Assembly (NCBI GenBank): GCA_036278255.1
Contig: DASULK010000018.1
Location: 1-64,000, forward strand
Reading direction: 5' to 3'
Length of the DNA: 64,000 bases
DNA from: DASULK01 sp036278255
Lineage (GTDB): Bacteria; Actinomycetota; Actinomycetes; Mycobacteriales; Micromonosporaceae
Position numbers and translations under genes: made by a program. This document shows, one piece after another, positions 7,308-16,292 of this stretch; within the stretch, counting starts at the first letter, position 1, and each line of letters starts with the position of its first letter. The notes under the pieces are model-generated. The model saw only the letters and a program-made list of their open reading frames with translations, was not told where the DNA came from and made no database searches.

Positions 7308-8084
7308 ATGTGGGATCCCGGCACTTACCTGCGATACCAGGACGAGCGGTCCCGCCCGTTCTATGACCTGCTCGCCCGGGTGGCCGCCGATCAGCCCCGC
7401 GCCGTCGTCGACCTCGGCTGCGGGCCGGGCAACCTCACCCTGGCCCTGGCCCGGCGCTGGCCGGACGCCGCGATCACCGGGATCGACTCCTCCGCGGAGA
7501 TGATCACCACGGCTGCTGCGCTCGACGGCGATGTCACCTTCGTCGCGGCAGATCTGCGGGACTGGCTCCCCGACGCCCGGACCGACGTGGTCGTCTGCAA
7601 CGCCGTCCTGCAGTGGGTAGCCGACCACACGCCGCTGCTGGTCCGCTGGGCGCGGGCGCTACCCCGCAGCGCCTGGCTCGCTATCCAGGTACCCGGCAAC
7701 TTCGACGCGCCGTCCCACCGCGCCCTCCGGACGGTCGCCGCGGATCCGCGCTGGCGTGACCGGCTGGCCCTGCGCTCCGATCCCGTCCTCGACGCCTGCG
7801 GCTACGCCACCCTGCTCTCCGACGCCGGATGCGCGGTGGATGCCTGGGAGACTTCCTACGTGCACCAATTGCCGACCGGCGAGGACACCGGCCATCCGGT
7901 CCTGGGGTGGATGGAAGGCACCGCGCTGCGCCCGGTGCGCGCCGCGCTCGACGATGCCGAGTGGGCAGACTTCCATACCGCACTGACCGAGCGGCTTACC
8001 GAGGCCTACCCGGTCCGGCACGGGCAGGTCTACTTCCCGTTCCGCCGCATCTTCGTCGTCGCCCGTACCGATGTCTACGGATAG
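7308..8084 (+). CDS. tam: Trans-aconitate 2-methyltransferase-like SAM methyltransferase
   Basis: 258 aa. MWDPGTYLRYQDERSRPF at the start and VVDLGCGPGNLTLALARRWP (SAM motif I), followed by GIDSSAEMI, CNAVLQWVADH and WLAIQVPGNFDAPSH, follow the Tam pattern closely. The family methylates trans-aconitate, a by-product that inhibits the TCA cycle. ATG 7308 is chosen because GGAGG lies at 7297-7301; an upstream in-frame ATG at 7263 has no such site. The deaminase gene starts 10 bp after the stop. Confidence 0.88.
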   Translation: MWDPGTYLRYQDERSRPFYDLLARVAADQPRAVVDLGCGPGNLTLALARRWPDAAITGIDSSAEMITTAAALDGDVTFVAADLRDWLPDARTDVVVCNAVLQWVADHTPLLVRWARALPRSAWLAIQVPGNFDAPSHRALRTVAADPRWRDRLALRSDPVLDACGYATLLSDAGCAVDAWETSYVHQLPTGEDTGHPVLGWMEGTALRPVRAALDDAEWADFHTALTERLTEAYPVRHGQVYFPFRRIFVVARTDVYG

Positions 8085-8094
8085 AGGAGCACAC

Positions 8095-9141
8095 GTGACC
8101 GATCTGTCGTCCTTCATCGACGCCCTGCCTAAAGTGGAGCTCCACGTGCACCACGTCGGTTCCGCCTCCCCCCGCATCGTGGCGGAACTGGCGGCCCGGC
8201 ACGAGGGACACACCCCGGTGCCGGCCGACCCGGCGGAACTGGCCAGCTACTTCGAGTTCCGCGACTTCGCCCACTTCATCGAGGTCTACCTGAGCGTGGT
8301 CGACCTGATCCGGGACCCCACCGACGTGTGGATCCTTACCCACGAGATCGCCCGGGACCTGGCCGGGCAGCGGGTCCGCTACGCGGAGTTGACCGTCACC
8401 CCCTACTCCCACGTGCGGCGGGGCATCCCCGCGCCGGCATTCTGTGAGGCTCTTGAAGACGCGCGGCGGCGGGCCGAGTCTGACTTCGGCGTGGTGCTGC
8501 GGTGGTGCTTCGATATCCCCGGCGAAGCGGGTCTGCCCGCGGCGGAGCAGACCCTGCGGATCGCACTGGACGAACGGCCCGATGGGCTGATCAGCTTCGG
8601 CCTCGGCGGCCCGGAGATCGGCGTGCCGCGACGGATATTCAAGCCGTACTTCGACCAGGCCCGTGCGGCCGGACTCCGGTCGGTGCCGCACGCCGGCGAG
8701 ACCGCCGGCCCGGAGAGCATCTGGGAGGCGCTACGCGAACTCGGGGCGGAGCGGATCGGGCACGGCATCTCCGCGGTCCGTGACCCGCAGCTGCTGGCCT
8801 ATCTGGCCGAGCAGCGGATCGCCATGGAGGTGTGCCCCACCTCCAATGTGCGTACCCGAGCGGTACCGGTCATCGAGGAGCATCCGCTGCGGGCCATGGT
8901 CGACGCCGGTCTTTTCGTCACCATCAACTCCGACGACCCGCCCATGTTCGGCACCACGCTCAACAACGAGTACGCCGTCGCGGCCCGCCTCCTCGACTAC
9001 GGCCCGGAAGGGGTGGCCGCACTCGCCCGCAACGCCGTCACCGCATCGTTTCTCTCCGAGCCCGAGAAGACGCGGCTCGTCGCCGAGATCGACGCCTATG
9101 CCGTACGGCCGACGGAGCAGGACAACCAGGCGCATCCCTGA
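8095..9141 (+). CDS. add: Adenosine deaminase-family amidohydrolase
   Basis: 348 aa. The metal site is seen in KVELHVHHVGS (HxH), HAGET (around residue 200), GHGI and INSDDPPMFGTTL (Asp ligand pair). This is the adenosine deaminase fold. The HHVGSASPRIV variant replaces the usual HLDG after HxH and resembles actinobacterial members proposed to deaminate 6-aminodeoxyfutalosine in menaquinone synthesis; that assignment is from memory and not tested here. GTG 8095 has AGAGGAG upstream. It lies next to tam, with no other menaquinone gene in the window. Confidence 0.85.
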   Translation: MTDLSSFIDALPKVELHVHHVGSASPRIVAELAARHEGHTPVPADPAELASYFEFRDFAHFIEVYLSVVDLIRDPTDVWILTHEIARDLAGQRVRYAELTVTPYSHVRRGIPAPAFCEALEDARRRAESDFGVVLRWCFDIPGEAGLPAAEQTLRIALDERPDGLISFGLGGPEIGVPRRIFKPYFDQARAAGLRSVPHAGETAGPESIWEALRELGAERIGHGISAVRDPQLLAYLAEQRIAMEVCPTSNVRTRAVPVIEEHPLRAMVDAGLFVTINSDDPPMFGTTLNNEYAVAARLLDYGPEGVAALARNAVTASFLSEPEKTRLVAEIDAYAVRPTEQDNQAHP

Positions 9142-9166
9142 CACCTACCGAGGGTGTGCCTCCCGT

Positions 9167-10249
9167 TCACTCTTCCGTGCTGCGCTGGCGGGGCCACCGG
9201 CGGCCGGCCCCGTCCCGTTCGCGGGCCAGCCGGCCGACCAGCCCGAAGCGGCTGGCATGCCGAGGCTCGGCTTCCGCATCGGCCAGCACCATCACCACGC
9301 TGGCGCCGCCGAGCTGGGCGCGGCCGATGCTCACCGAGCCGTTGGCCTGTTGGGCCACCCGCCGGGCGATGTCGAGCCCGAGTCCGGTGGAGCCCTGGTC
9401 GCTGGCGCCGCGGCGCAGCGCCCGGCTGGGGTCGGCGATGCCCGGACCGGCGTCGTCCACCCGGATGGTGACGCAACCATCCCACCGCGACACGGCCACC
9501 TCGAAGGCCGTGCCCTGCGGGGTGTAACGGAAGACGTTCCCGAGCACGGCGTCCAGCGCGGCGGCGAGTTCGGCCCGCGGGACCGGTACCGGAATCCGCA
9601 GTTGCGCGCCACTGACCCGGTGCGCCCGGTGCTGGTCATCGGCGAGCGCTGACCAGAAGACCATCCGGTCGCGGACCACTTCACTGACGTCGCAGAGACT
9701 GGGGCCGGTCTCCTGCGACACCGTCTTCCGGGTGGTGTTGATCAGGACATCGACCTCGCCCTCCAGCGTGACGATCGCCTGACGAATCCGCCGGATGGTG
9801 CGTCGGCGGTCCAACTCGGCCGCGCTGAACGACCCGGCGCTGGTGTCGTCCGAATCGAGGCCATCGGCGTCGAGCCGCAGCGCGGTCAGTGGAGTGCGCA
9901 GCCGGTGGGACAGATCGGCGACGAGTTCGCGTTCGTTGGTATGCGAGGTGACCAGGCGGTCCGCCATCCGGTTGAAAGCCGCCCCTGCCTCGGCCAGCTC
10001 ACGCGGCCCGCTGGGCTCGATCCGTACGTCCAGATCACCGTCGCCGATCGCCAGCGCCGCCTCGACCAGGCGGCGGGCCGAGCCGACGGTGTGTGCGGCG
10101 AGACGGTCGGCCACGATCACCGCCGCGACCACCAGCGCCACCCCGATCACGGCCAGCAGGAGCCAGGTGCCGGCCGTCAGGTCGCGCTGGATCAGCACGC
10201 TGAGAATGAGAAGAAAGGTCAGCGCCACGAGCGAGGTCATGCCAGCCAC
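9167..10249 (-). CDS. Sensor histidine kinase
   Basis: About 360 aa from GTG 10249. Two membrane segments lie near residues 3-22 and 30-50, with very little extracytoplasmic loop between them, followed by a HAMP region (SARRLVEAALAIGDGDLDVRI). The dimerisation box is LVADLSHRLRTPLTALRLD with the phosphorylated His. The ATPase domain has the N-box-like region LDAVLGNVFRYTP, VDDAGPGI (G1) and GSTGLGLDIA (G2). The N-box Asn is present. The short sensor loop suggests membrane or intracellular sensing. The start is uncertain: ATG 10240 is possible, and upstream codons overlap the regulator gene. Confidence 0.88.
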   Translation of the reverse strand: MAGMTSLVALTFLLILSVLIQRDLTAGTWLLLAVIGVALVVAAVIVADRLAAHTVGSARRLVEAALAIGDGDLDVRIEPSGPRELAEAGAAFNRMADRLVTSHTNERELVADLSHRLRTPLTALRLDADGLDSDDTSAGSFSAAELDRRRTIRRIRQAIVTLEGEVDVLINTTRKTVSQETGPSLCDVSEVVRDRMVFWSALADDQHRAHRVSGAQLRIPVPVPRAELAAALDAVLGNVFRYTPQGTAFEVAVSRWDGCVTIRVDDAGPGIADPSRALRRGASDQGSTGLGLDIARRVAQQANGSVSIGRAQLGGASVVMVLADAEAEPRHASRFGLVGRLARERDGAGRRWPRQRSTEE

Positions 10250-10269
10250 GAGCGCGGCCAGCGCGAGCC

Positions 10270-10959
10270 TCAGTCCGGGACCACCAACCGGAACCCGACG
10301 CCCCGCACGGTGCGCAGGTAGCGCGGCTTCGCCGCGGTCTCGCCGAGCTTGCGGCGCAGCCAGTAGAGATGTACGTCGATTGTCTGATTCTCGCCCACCG
10401 ATGGCTGACGCCATACTTCCTCCAGCAGCTCCCGGCGCGAGACTACCCGCCCGGGGCGGGCTGCGAGGTAGGCCAGCACGTCGAATTCCTTGCGCGTCAG
10501 GGCGAGGGGTACGCCATCCAACTCGGCACTGCGCTCACCGACGTCGATCCGCAGCCCCCCCACCTCATGAACGACCGGGGTGCTCCGGCGGCTGGCCCGA
10601 CCGGTCCGACGCAGTACGGTCGTGATCCGGGCGTCGAGGTGGACGCCGGTGAAAGGCTTGACCATGTAGTCGTCGGCCCCGGCCTGCAGCAGCCGGACGA
10701 TGGACTGTTCATCGTCGCGGGCCGTCGCGATGATGATCGGCACATCGGTGATGCCGCGCAGCATCCGGAGCGCCTCGGCGCCGTCAAGATCCGGCAGCCC
10801 GAGGTCGAGCACGACTAGGTCCGGTGTTTCGGCGGCCACCCGCCGCAGGGCCTCCAGCGCGGTGCCCACCGCATGCACGACGTGACCGCGATCGGTCAGC
10901 GATCGCAGCATCGCGCCGCGTACGACATGGTCGTCCTCGACCAGGAGCACCGTGGCCAC
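10270..10959 (-). CDS. OmpR/PhoB-family response regulator
   Basis: 229 aa. The receiver domain has the acidic pair in LLVEDDHVV, phospho-acceptor Asp in LVVLDLGLPDLDG, the conserved Thr in IATARDD and Lys in DYMVKPF. The C-terminal winged helix has LTRKEFDVLAYLAARPGRVVSRRELLEEVW and TIDVHLYWLRRKL. It lies directly upstream of and nearly abuts the kinase gene, so the two form an operon and a two-component pair. The target genes are not evident. Confidence 0.94.
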   Translation of the reverse strand: MATVLLVEDDHVVRGAMLRSLTDRGHVVHAVGTALEALRRVAAETPDLVVLDLGLPDLDGAEALRMLRGITDVPIIIATARDDEQSIVRLLQAGADDYMVKPFTGVHLDARITTVLRRTGRASRRSTPVVHEVGGLRIDVGERSAELDGVPLALTRKEFDVLAYLAARPGRVVSRRELLEEVWRQPSVGENQTIDVHLYWLRRKLGETAAKPRYLRTVRGVGFRLVVPD

Positions 10960-10978
10960 GCAGAGAACCGTACAACCT

Positions 10979-11374
10979 TCATGGCAGATGCAGTATCCAG
11001 CGGTAGTCCTGCACCAGACCGGTCTCGAAGCCGGACGCCGAGCCCCAGAGGAAGAGCCGGAAACGCCGGTAGAGGGACTCCTCCCAGCGGGCCACGATCT
11101 CCTCCCGGGCCGCGTCGAGCCGTCGGGCCCATTCCCGGCAGGTCAGGAAGTAGTTGTGCCGGTCGTTGACAATGCTGAGCAGCTCAAACGGGGAGCGCGC
11201 CACCTGCCGTAGCTATTGGTGCAGCAGCAGGGGTGCCGAATTGCCCGGGTCGCTGCCGCCGAAGGTGTGTGCCGCCCCACCGGGGGCGGCTACCGCTAAC
11301 GGCACCCCCGGGCGCATGGCGAAGAACCGGTCGTACCGGCGCTGCAACCTGCTGATCAGATCTGTCGGGGCCAC
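10979..11374 (-). pseudogene. Remnant of a cyclopropane-fatty-acid-synthase-like SAM methyltransferase (internal deletion plus stop)
   Basis: One reading frame from GTG 11374 to 10979 codes about 53 residues (TDLISRLQRRYDRFFAMRPG, then VPLAVAAPGGAAHTFGG), then an in-frame TAG at 11215-11213, then VARSPFELLSIVNDRHNYFL and CREWARRLDAAREEIVARW to the end. The two pieces resemble the N-terminus and C-terminus of actinobacterial cyclopropane synthase/mycolic-acid methyltransferase-like proteins (about 400 aa). The central SAM-binding core is missing. Around the TAG the text reads PGNSAPLLLHQ-stop-LRQVA, where the family pattern as I recall it has a Tyr, so TAC or TAT to TAG is likely. The 74-aa distal part could be translated from GTG 11203 but would not be an enzyme. 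Confidence 0.6.
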
Positions 11375-11503
11375 GACCGTCAATTTACCCCCGACCTGGC
11401 CGGAACGGGAGGACTCGCCTGATAGGCAGGAGGGGAACGACCGATAGCATGGCGGCAGCCCGCGTGTGGGCCGCACCGGCCCGCCCCGATCGAAGGAGTT
11501 ATC

Positions 11504-13516
11504 GTGCCCGCACCGCAGCGCCACCCCGGCCCGTCCGTCGCGGTTGACGACCTTGTCGTCCCGGCGGGCACGACGGCCGCCGACGTGGTGGCCGCGGCGG
11601 GGCTGCCCACCACCGGGCCGAAGGCGATCGTGGTGGTCTGTGACGCCGAGGGCGAGCTGCGTGACCTGGACTGGGTTCCCGAAGCGGACGCCCCGGTAAC
11701 CCCGGTCGCCATCGACTCCCCGGACGGGCTGGCCGTGCTGCGTCACTCGACCGCGCACGTGCTCGCCCAGGCGGTGCAGGATCTCTTCCCCGAGGCCAAG
11801 CTCGGGATCGGGCCGCCCATCGACAACGGCTTCTACTACGACTTCGATGTGGCCCGGCCGTTCCAGCCCGACGACCTCAAGCGGCTCGAGAAACGGATGC
11901 AGGAGATCATCAGGTCGGGGCAGCGGTTCCGCCGGCGGCGGTTCGACAGCGTCGAGGAGGCCCGGGCCGAGTTGGCCGACGAGCCGTACAAGCTGGAGCT
12001 GGTCGAGGTCAAGGGGGAAGGCTTCGACTCATCCGAGGTCATGGAGGTGGGCGGGGGAGAGCTCACCATCTACGACAACTTCGACGCCACCTCCGACAAG
12101 ATCTGCTGGTCCGATCTCTGCCGTGGCCCCCACCTGCCCAGCACCCGCCTGATCGGGGCGTTCAAACTGATGCGCACCGCCGCCGCCTACTGGCGCGGCA
12201 GCGAGAAGAACCCGCAGCTGCAGCGGGTGTACGGCACCGCGTGGCCGACCCGCGACGCGCTCAAGGCGTACCTGAAGCTCCTGGAGGAGGCTGCCCGGCG
12301 CGACCACCGCAAGCTGGGCGTGGAGCTGGATCTGTTCAGCTTCCCCGATGAGATCGGTTCCGGGCTGGCGGTCTTCCACCCCAAGGGCGGCATTATCCGG
12401 CGGGAGATGGAGAACTACTCCCGGCGCCGGCACGAGGAGGCGGGGTACGAGTTCGTCAACACCCCGCACATCACCAAGGGCCAGCTTTTTGAAACCTCTG
12501 GGCATCTCCAGTGGTACGCCGACGGCATGTACCCGCCGATGGAGATGGAGGGGACGCAGTACTACCTCAAGCCGATGAACTGCCCCTTCCACAACCTGAT
12601 CTTCCGGTCCCGGGGGCGCTCCTACCGGGAGCTGCCGCTGCGGATGTTCGAGTTCGGCACCGTCTACCGCTTCGAAAAGTCGGGGGTGGTGCACGGGCTG
12701 ACCCGGGTGCGGGGCATGACCCAGGACGATGCCCACATCTACTGCACACGGGAGCAGATGCCCGGCGAACTCAAATCGCTGCTGCGGTTCGTGCTCGACC
12801 TGCTGCGCGACTACGGGTTGGACGACTTCTACCTGGAGCTCTCCACCCGTGACCCGGAGAAGTCGGTCGGCTCGGACGAGGACTGGGCGGAGGCGACGGC
12901 AGCCCTGCAGTCCGCCGCCGAGGAATCCGGGCTGGACCTGGTACCGGATCCGGGCGGCGCGGCCTTCTACGGGCCGAAGATCTCGGTGCAGGCCAAGGAC
13001 GCGATCGGCCGCACCTGGCAGATGTCCACCATCCAGCTCGACTTCAACCTGCCGCAGCTGTTCAATCTGGAATACCAGGCCAGTGACGGGACCCGCCAGC
13101 GGCCGGTCATGATCCACCGGGCACTCTTCGGGTCGATCGAGCGGTTCTTCGGCGTGCTGACCGAGCACTATGCGGGCGCGTTCCCCGCCTGGCTGGCCCC
13201 GGTGCAGGTGGTCGGCATCCCGATCCGCGACGACCACGTCGGATATCTGCAGTCGTTCGTCGACGCCCTGCGCGCTGAAGGGATTCGGGCCGAGGTTGAC
13301 GCCTCCGACGAGCGGATGCAGAAGAAGATCCGCACCGCCCAGCAGCAGAAGGTCCCCTTCATGGCGATCGTGGGCGACGCCGACGTCGAGGCCGGCTCGG
13401 TCTCCTTCCGCTACCGTGACGGGTCGCAACGCAACGGTGTGCCGTTGGCCGACGCGGTGGCATACGTCGCCGATGTCGTACGGTCCCGGACCAATGCCGG
13501 GCCGAGCGCTCCGTGA
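11504..13516 (+). CDS. thrS: Threonyl-tRNA synthetase
   Basis: 670 aa. An N-terminal TGS-like domain (residues 10-65) is followed by the editing domain, with HSTAHVLAQAVQDLFPEAKLG (HxxxH) and the CRGPHLPST Cys-His zinc-like site. The class II core has motif 2 (MFEFGTVYRFEKSG, TRVRGMTQDDAHIYC) and motif 3 (RALFGSIERFFGVLTEHY). The anticodon-binding domain is C-terminal. It charges tRNA-Thr. GTG 11504 has GAAGGAG upstream. No T-box was recognised in the ~130 bp leader. The HIT gene overlaps its stop by 4 bp. Confidence 0.97.
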   Translation: MPAPQRHPGPSVAVDDLVVPAGTTAADVVAAAGLPTTGPKAIVVVCDAEGELRDLDWVPEADAPVTPVAIDSPDGLAVLRHSTAHVLAQAVQDLFPEAKLGIGPPIDNGFYYDFDVARPFQPDDLKRLEKRMQEIIRSGQRFRRRRFDSVEEARAELADEPYKLELVEVKGEGFDSSEVMEVGGGELTIYDNFDATSDKICWSDLCRGPHLPSTRLIGAFKLMRTAAAYWRGSEKNPQLQRVYGTAWPTRDALKAYLKLLEEAARRDHRKLGVELDLFSFPDEIGSGLAVFHPKGGIIRREMENYSRRRHEEAGYEFVNTPHITKGQLFETSGHLQWYADGMYPPMEMEGTQYYLKPMNCPFHNLIFRSRGRSYRELPLRMFEFGTVYRFEKSGVVHGLTRVRGMTQDDAHIYCTREQMPGELKSLLRFVLDLLRDYGLDDFYLELSTRDPEKSVGSDEDWAEATAALQSAAEESGLDLVPDPGGAAFYGPKISVQAKDAIGRTWQMSTIQLDFNLPQLFNLEYQASDGTRQRPVMIHRALFGSIERFFGVLTEHYAGAFPAWLAPVQVVGIPIRDDHVGYLQSFVDALRAEGIRAEVDASDERMQKKIRTAQQQKVPFMAIVGDADVEAGSVSFRYRDGSQRNGVPLADAVAYVADVVRSRTNAGPSAP

Positions 13517-14040
13517 ACATCCCAGACGGGCTGGAGCGGCTCTGGACTCCGCACCGGATGACCTACATCTCCGGCCAGGAGAAACCGCCCGCCGACCGCG
13601 ACGTTGTCACCGGCTGCCCGTTCTGCCTCGCCCCCGACCGGGGGTTGGACGAGAGCCTCGTGGTGGCCCGAGGTGAGCGGGTCTATGCCGTGCTCAACCT
13701 CTACCCGTACAACGCCGGGCACCTGCTCATCTGCCCGTACCGCCACGTCGCCGACTACACCGACCTCGATGCCGCTGAGACGGCTGAGCTGGGCGCGTTC
13801 ACCCAGACCGCGATGCGGGTGATCCGGAAGGTCAGCCGGGCGCACGGGTTCAATCTCGGGATGAACCAGGGGGCGGTGGCCGGGGCCGGCATCGCCGCCC
13901 ACCTGCACCAGCACGTCGTGCCCCGCTGGGGTGGCGACGCCAACTTCATGCCGATCATCGGCCGGACCAAGGTTCTTCCGCAGCTGCTCGCCGACACCCG
14001 CGACCTGCTGGCGAGCTCCTGGCCCGCCGGGCTCGACTGA
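13513..14040 (+). CDS. HIT-family nucleotide hydrolase/phosphorylase
   Basis: 175 aa. The histidine triad is HLHQHVVPRW near residue 135. CPFC-type cysteines (GCPFCLAPD) and YNAGHLLICPYRHV are typical of the actinobacterial Ap4A phosphorylase branch. It probably cleaves diadenosine polyphosphates, which tRNA synthetases make as by-products, and that fits its 4-bp overlap with thrS (GTGA). Coupled thrS-HIT genes are common in actinobacteria. It is followed by PI-phosphate synthesis genes after the minus-strand EF-G2. Confidence 0.92.
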   Translation: MNIPDGLERLWTPHRMTYISGQEKPPADRDVVTGCPFCLAPDRGLDESLVVARGERVYAVLNLYPYNAGHLLICPYRHVADYTDLDAAETAELGAFTQTAMRVIRKVSRAHGFNLGMNQGAVAGAGIAAHLHQHVVPRWGGDANFMPIIGRTKVLPQLLADTRDLLASSWPAGLD

Positions 14041-14047
14041 GAGCGCA

Positions 14048-16198
14048 TCAGGGCCGTGTGGCCTGGCTGCGTACCTGGTCGGCCAGCGGGGCCGGCATCG
14101 GCGCGTAGCGGACGAAGGAGCGGTGGAAGGTGCCCGCCCCCGAGGTCATCGAAGGCAGCTCGACCGCGTAGCGGAGCAGTTCGGTGGCCGGCACCTCGGC
14201 CCGCACCACCGTTCCGCCGTCGGTGTCCGCCTCGGTGCCGAGCACTCGGCCGCGCCGGCCGGACAGATCGCTGAGCACCGCCCTGACGAAGAAGCTGGGC
14301 ACCCGGATCACCACCGCGTCGATCGGCTCCAGTAGGTCTATCAGCGCCTTGTCGGCCGCGTCCCGCAGTGCCAGAGCGCCGGCGGTCTGGAACGCCGCAT
14401 CCGAGGAGTCGACGCTGTGGGCCTTCCCGTCGCAGAGGGTGACGCGGATGTCCACCACCGGATATCCGGCGACCACGCCCCGCTCCATCTGGGCGCGTAC
14501 CCCCTTCTCCACCGACGGAATGTAGTTGTGCGGCACCACCCCGCCGACCACCTTGTCGACAAACTCGAAACCGGCGCCGCGCGGCAGTGGCTCCACCTCG
14601 ATCTCGCAGACCGCGTACTGCTCGTGGCCGCCGGATTGCTTGATATGCCGGCCGTGCCCGTGCGCGCTGGTCGCGAAGGTCTCGCGTAACGCCACCCGCA
14701 CCGGTTCGGTCTCCAGGTCGACCCCGCTGGCGCGCAACCGGTCGAGCAGCAGCTCGGCGTGCGCCTCGCCCATGCACCAGAGCACCAGCTGATGGGTCTC
14801 CGGGTTGCGTTCCACCCGCAGGGCCGGGTCACCGACGAGTAGCCGGGAAAGGTTCCGGGCCAGTGCGTCCTCATCGGCGCGGCTCTTCGCCACGACCGCG
14901 ACCGGCAGCAGCGGCTCCGGCATCTCCCACGCCTCGAGCAGCAGCGGATCGTCCTTGCCCGACAGGGTGTCGCCGGTCTCGGCGTTGCTCGACTTGGTGA
15001 TCGCGCAGATGTCGCCGGCGATGCAGAACGGCACCTCGCGTAGCGTGGCGCCCAACGGCGAGTAGAGGTGCCCGATGCGCTCGTCGGCGTCGTGATCAGA
15101 ACGTCCCCGGCCGCCTCCGCCGTGCCCGGAGACGTGGAGCGCCTGGTCGGGGCGCAGGGTACCGGAGAAGACGCGGACCAGTGACACCCGACCTATGTGT
15201 CGATCGATGCTCGTCTTGACCACCTCGGCGAGCAGCGGACCGTTCGGGTCGCAGGCCATGGGGGGGCGGGGCGAGCCGTCGACCCCGGTGACCACCGGCA
15301 GTTCCCGTTCCAGCGGCGACGGGAACGCCGCGGTCAGCACCTCCAGCAGGAGATCGAGCCCTACCCCGGCCCCGGCGCAGACCGGTATCACGGGGTAGAA
15401 GTGGCCGCCGGCGACCGCCTTCTCCAGATCGTCGATGAGCAGGTCGGTCTCGATCGATTCACCGCCGAGATAGCGCTCCATGAGGCCCTCGTCCTCGCTC
15501 TCCGCGATGACACCCTCGATCAGTTCGTTGCGGGAGTCCTCGATGGCCGGCAGGTGTTCGGGGTCGGCTTGGCGGACCACCGGGGAGGTACCGGCGGAGT
15601 AGTCGAAGATCCGCTGGGTGATCAGACTGACCAGCCCCGCCACCGTGACGCCGTCGTCGCCGAGCATCGGTAGGTAGAGCGGGAGGACGTTCTCGCCGAA
15701 GATCCGCTGGCACAGCGCCACCGTCTCGTCGAAGTCGGCCCGCGGATGGTCGAGCCGGGAGACGGCGACGGCCCGCGGCATCCCGACGGCGACGCACTCC
15801 TCCCATAGCGCGATGGTTGCGGCATCGATGCTGGTCACCGCGGGCACCACGAAGAGGGCGGCGTCCGCGGCGCGCAGGCCGGCGCGTAACTCGCCGAGGA
15901 AATCCGCGTACCCGGGGGTGTCGAGCAGATTGACCTTCACCCCGTTGTGCCGTAGCGGGGCACAGGAGAGGCCCACCGACCGCTGCTGCCGTACGGCGGC
16001 GGGATCATGATCGCAGATGGTGGTGCCCTCGGCGATGGTGCCGGCCCGACTGACCGTGCCGGTAGCGGCCAGTAGCGCCTCGACCAGGGTCGTCTTGCCG
16101 GCACCGGAAGGCCCGACGAGCACCACGTTCCGTATCCCCGCGGGGGAATCCAGAACCGGCGAGCCGGTGCCGGTTTTCTCCGGATTCTTCTGCCTCAT
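14048..16198 (-). CDS. Elongation factor G-like protein (EF-G2 type)
   Basis: 716 aa from ATG 16198 with GGAGG upstream. Domains follow EF-G order: GTPase, domain II (LVRVFSGTLRPDQALHVSG), III, IV (SGGHEQYAVCEIEVEPLPRG) and V. The P-loop is VGPSGAGKTTLVEA, not the EF-G form GHxDxGKTT. G3 is LLDTPGYADFLGE. The G4 site reads AVSRLDHPRADFDE instead of NKxD, so guanine recognition may be altered. These traits define the actinobacterial EF-G2 group, for which a mycobacterial member is reported to lack normal ribosome-stimulated GTPase activity. It runs opposite to its neighbours. Confidence 0.9.
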   Translation of the reverse strand: MRQKNPEKTGTGSPVLDSPAGIRNVVLVGPSGAGKTTLVEALLAATGTVSRAGTIAEGTTICDHDPAAVRQQRSVGLSCAPLRHNGVKVNLLDTPGYADFLGELRAGLRAADAALFVVPAVTSIDAATIALWEECVAVGMPRAVAVSRLDHPRADFDETVALCQRIFGENVLPLYLPMLGDDGVTVAGLVSLITQRIFDYSAGTSPVVRQADPEHLPAIEDSRNELIEGVIAESEDEGLMERYLGGESIETDLLIDDLEKAVAGGHFYPVIPVCAGAGVGLDLLLEVLTAAFPSPLERELPVVTGVDGSPRPPMACDPNGPLLAEVVKTSIDRHIGRVSLVRVFSGTLRPDQALHVSGHGGGGRGRSDHDADERIGHLYSPLGATLREVPFCIAGDICAITKSSNAETGDTLSGKDDPLLLEAWEMPEPLLPVAVVAKSRADEDALARNLSRLLVGDPALRVERNPETHQLVLWCMGEAHAELLLDRLRASGVDLETEPVRVALRETFATSAHGHGRHIKQSGGHEQYAVCEIEVEPLPRGAGFEFVDKVVGGVVPHNYIPSVEKGVRAQMERGVVAGYPVVDIRVTLCDGKAHSVDSSDAAFQTAGALALRDAADKALIDLLEPIDAVVIRVPSFFVRAVLSDLSGRRGRVLGTEADTDGGTVVRAEVPATELLRYAVELPSMTSGAGTFHRSFVRYAPMPAPLADQVRSQATRP

Positions 16199-16292
16199 GG
16201 GACGCACCTCCCTGAGCCCGTAGATGGAAACGATCACCTCGGTCCGACCGGCGATGTTGCCGCCGGTGACGGACCGATATCGTGGGACCGCA

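Noticed and set aside
11375..11503. T-box or other leader ahead of thrS
   Set aside because: The T-box core sequence and specifier hairpin are not visible in the short leader.
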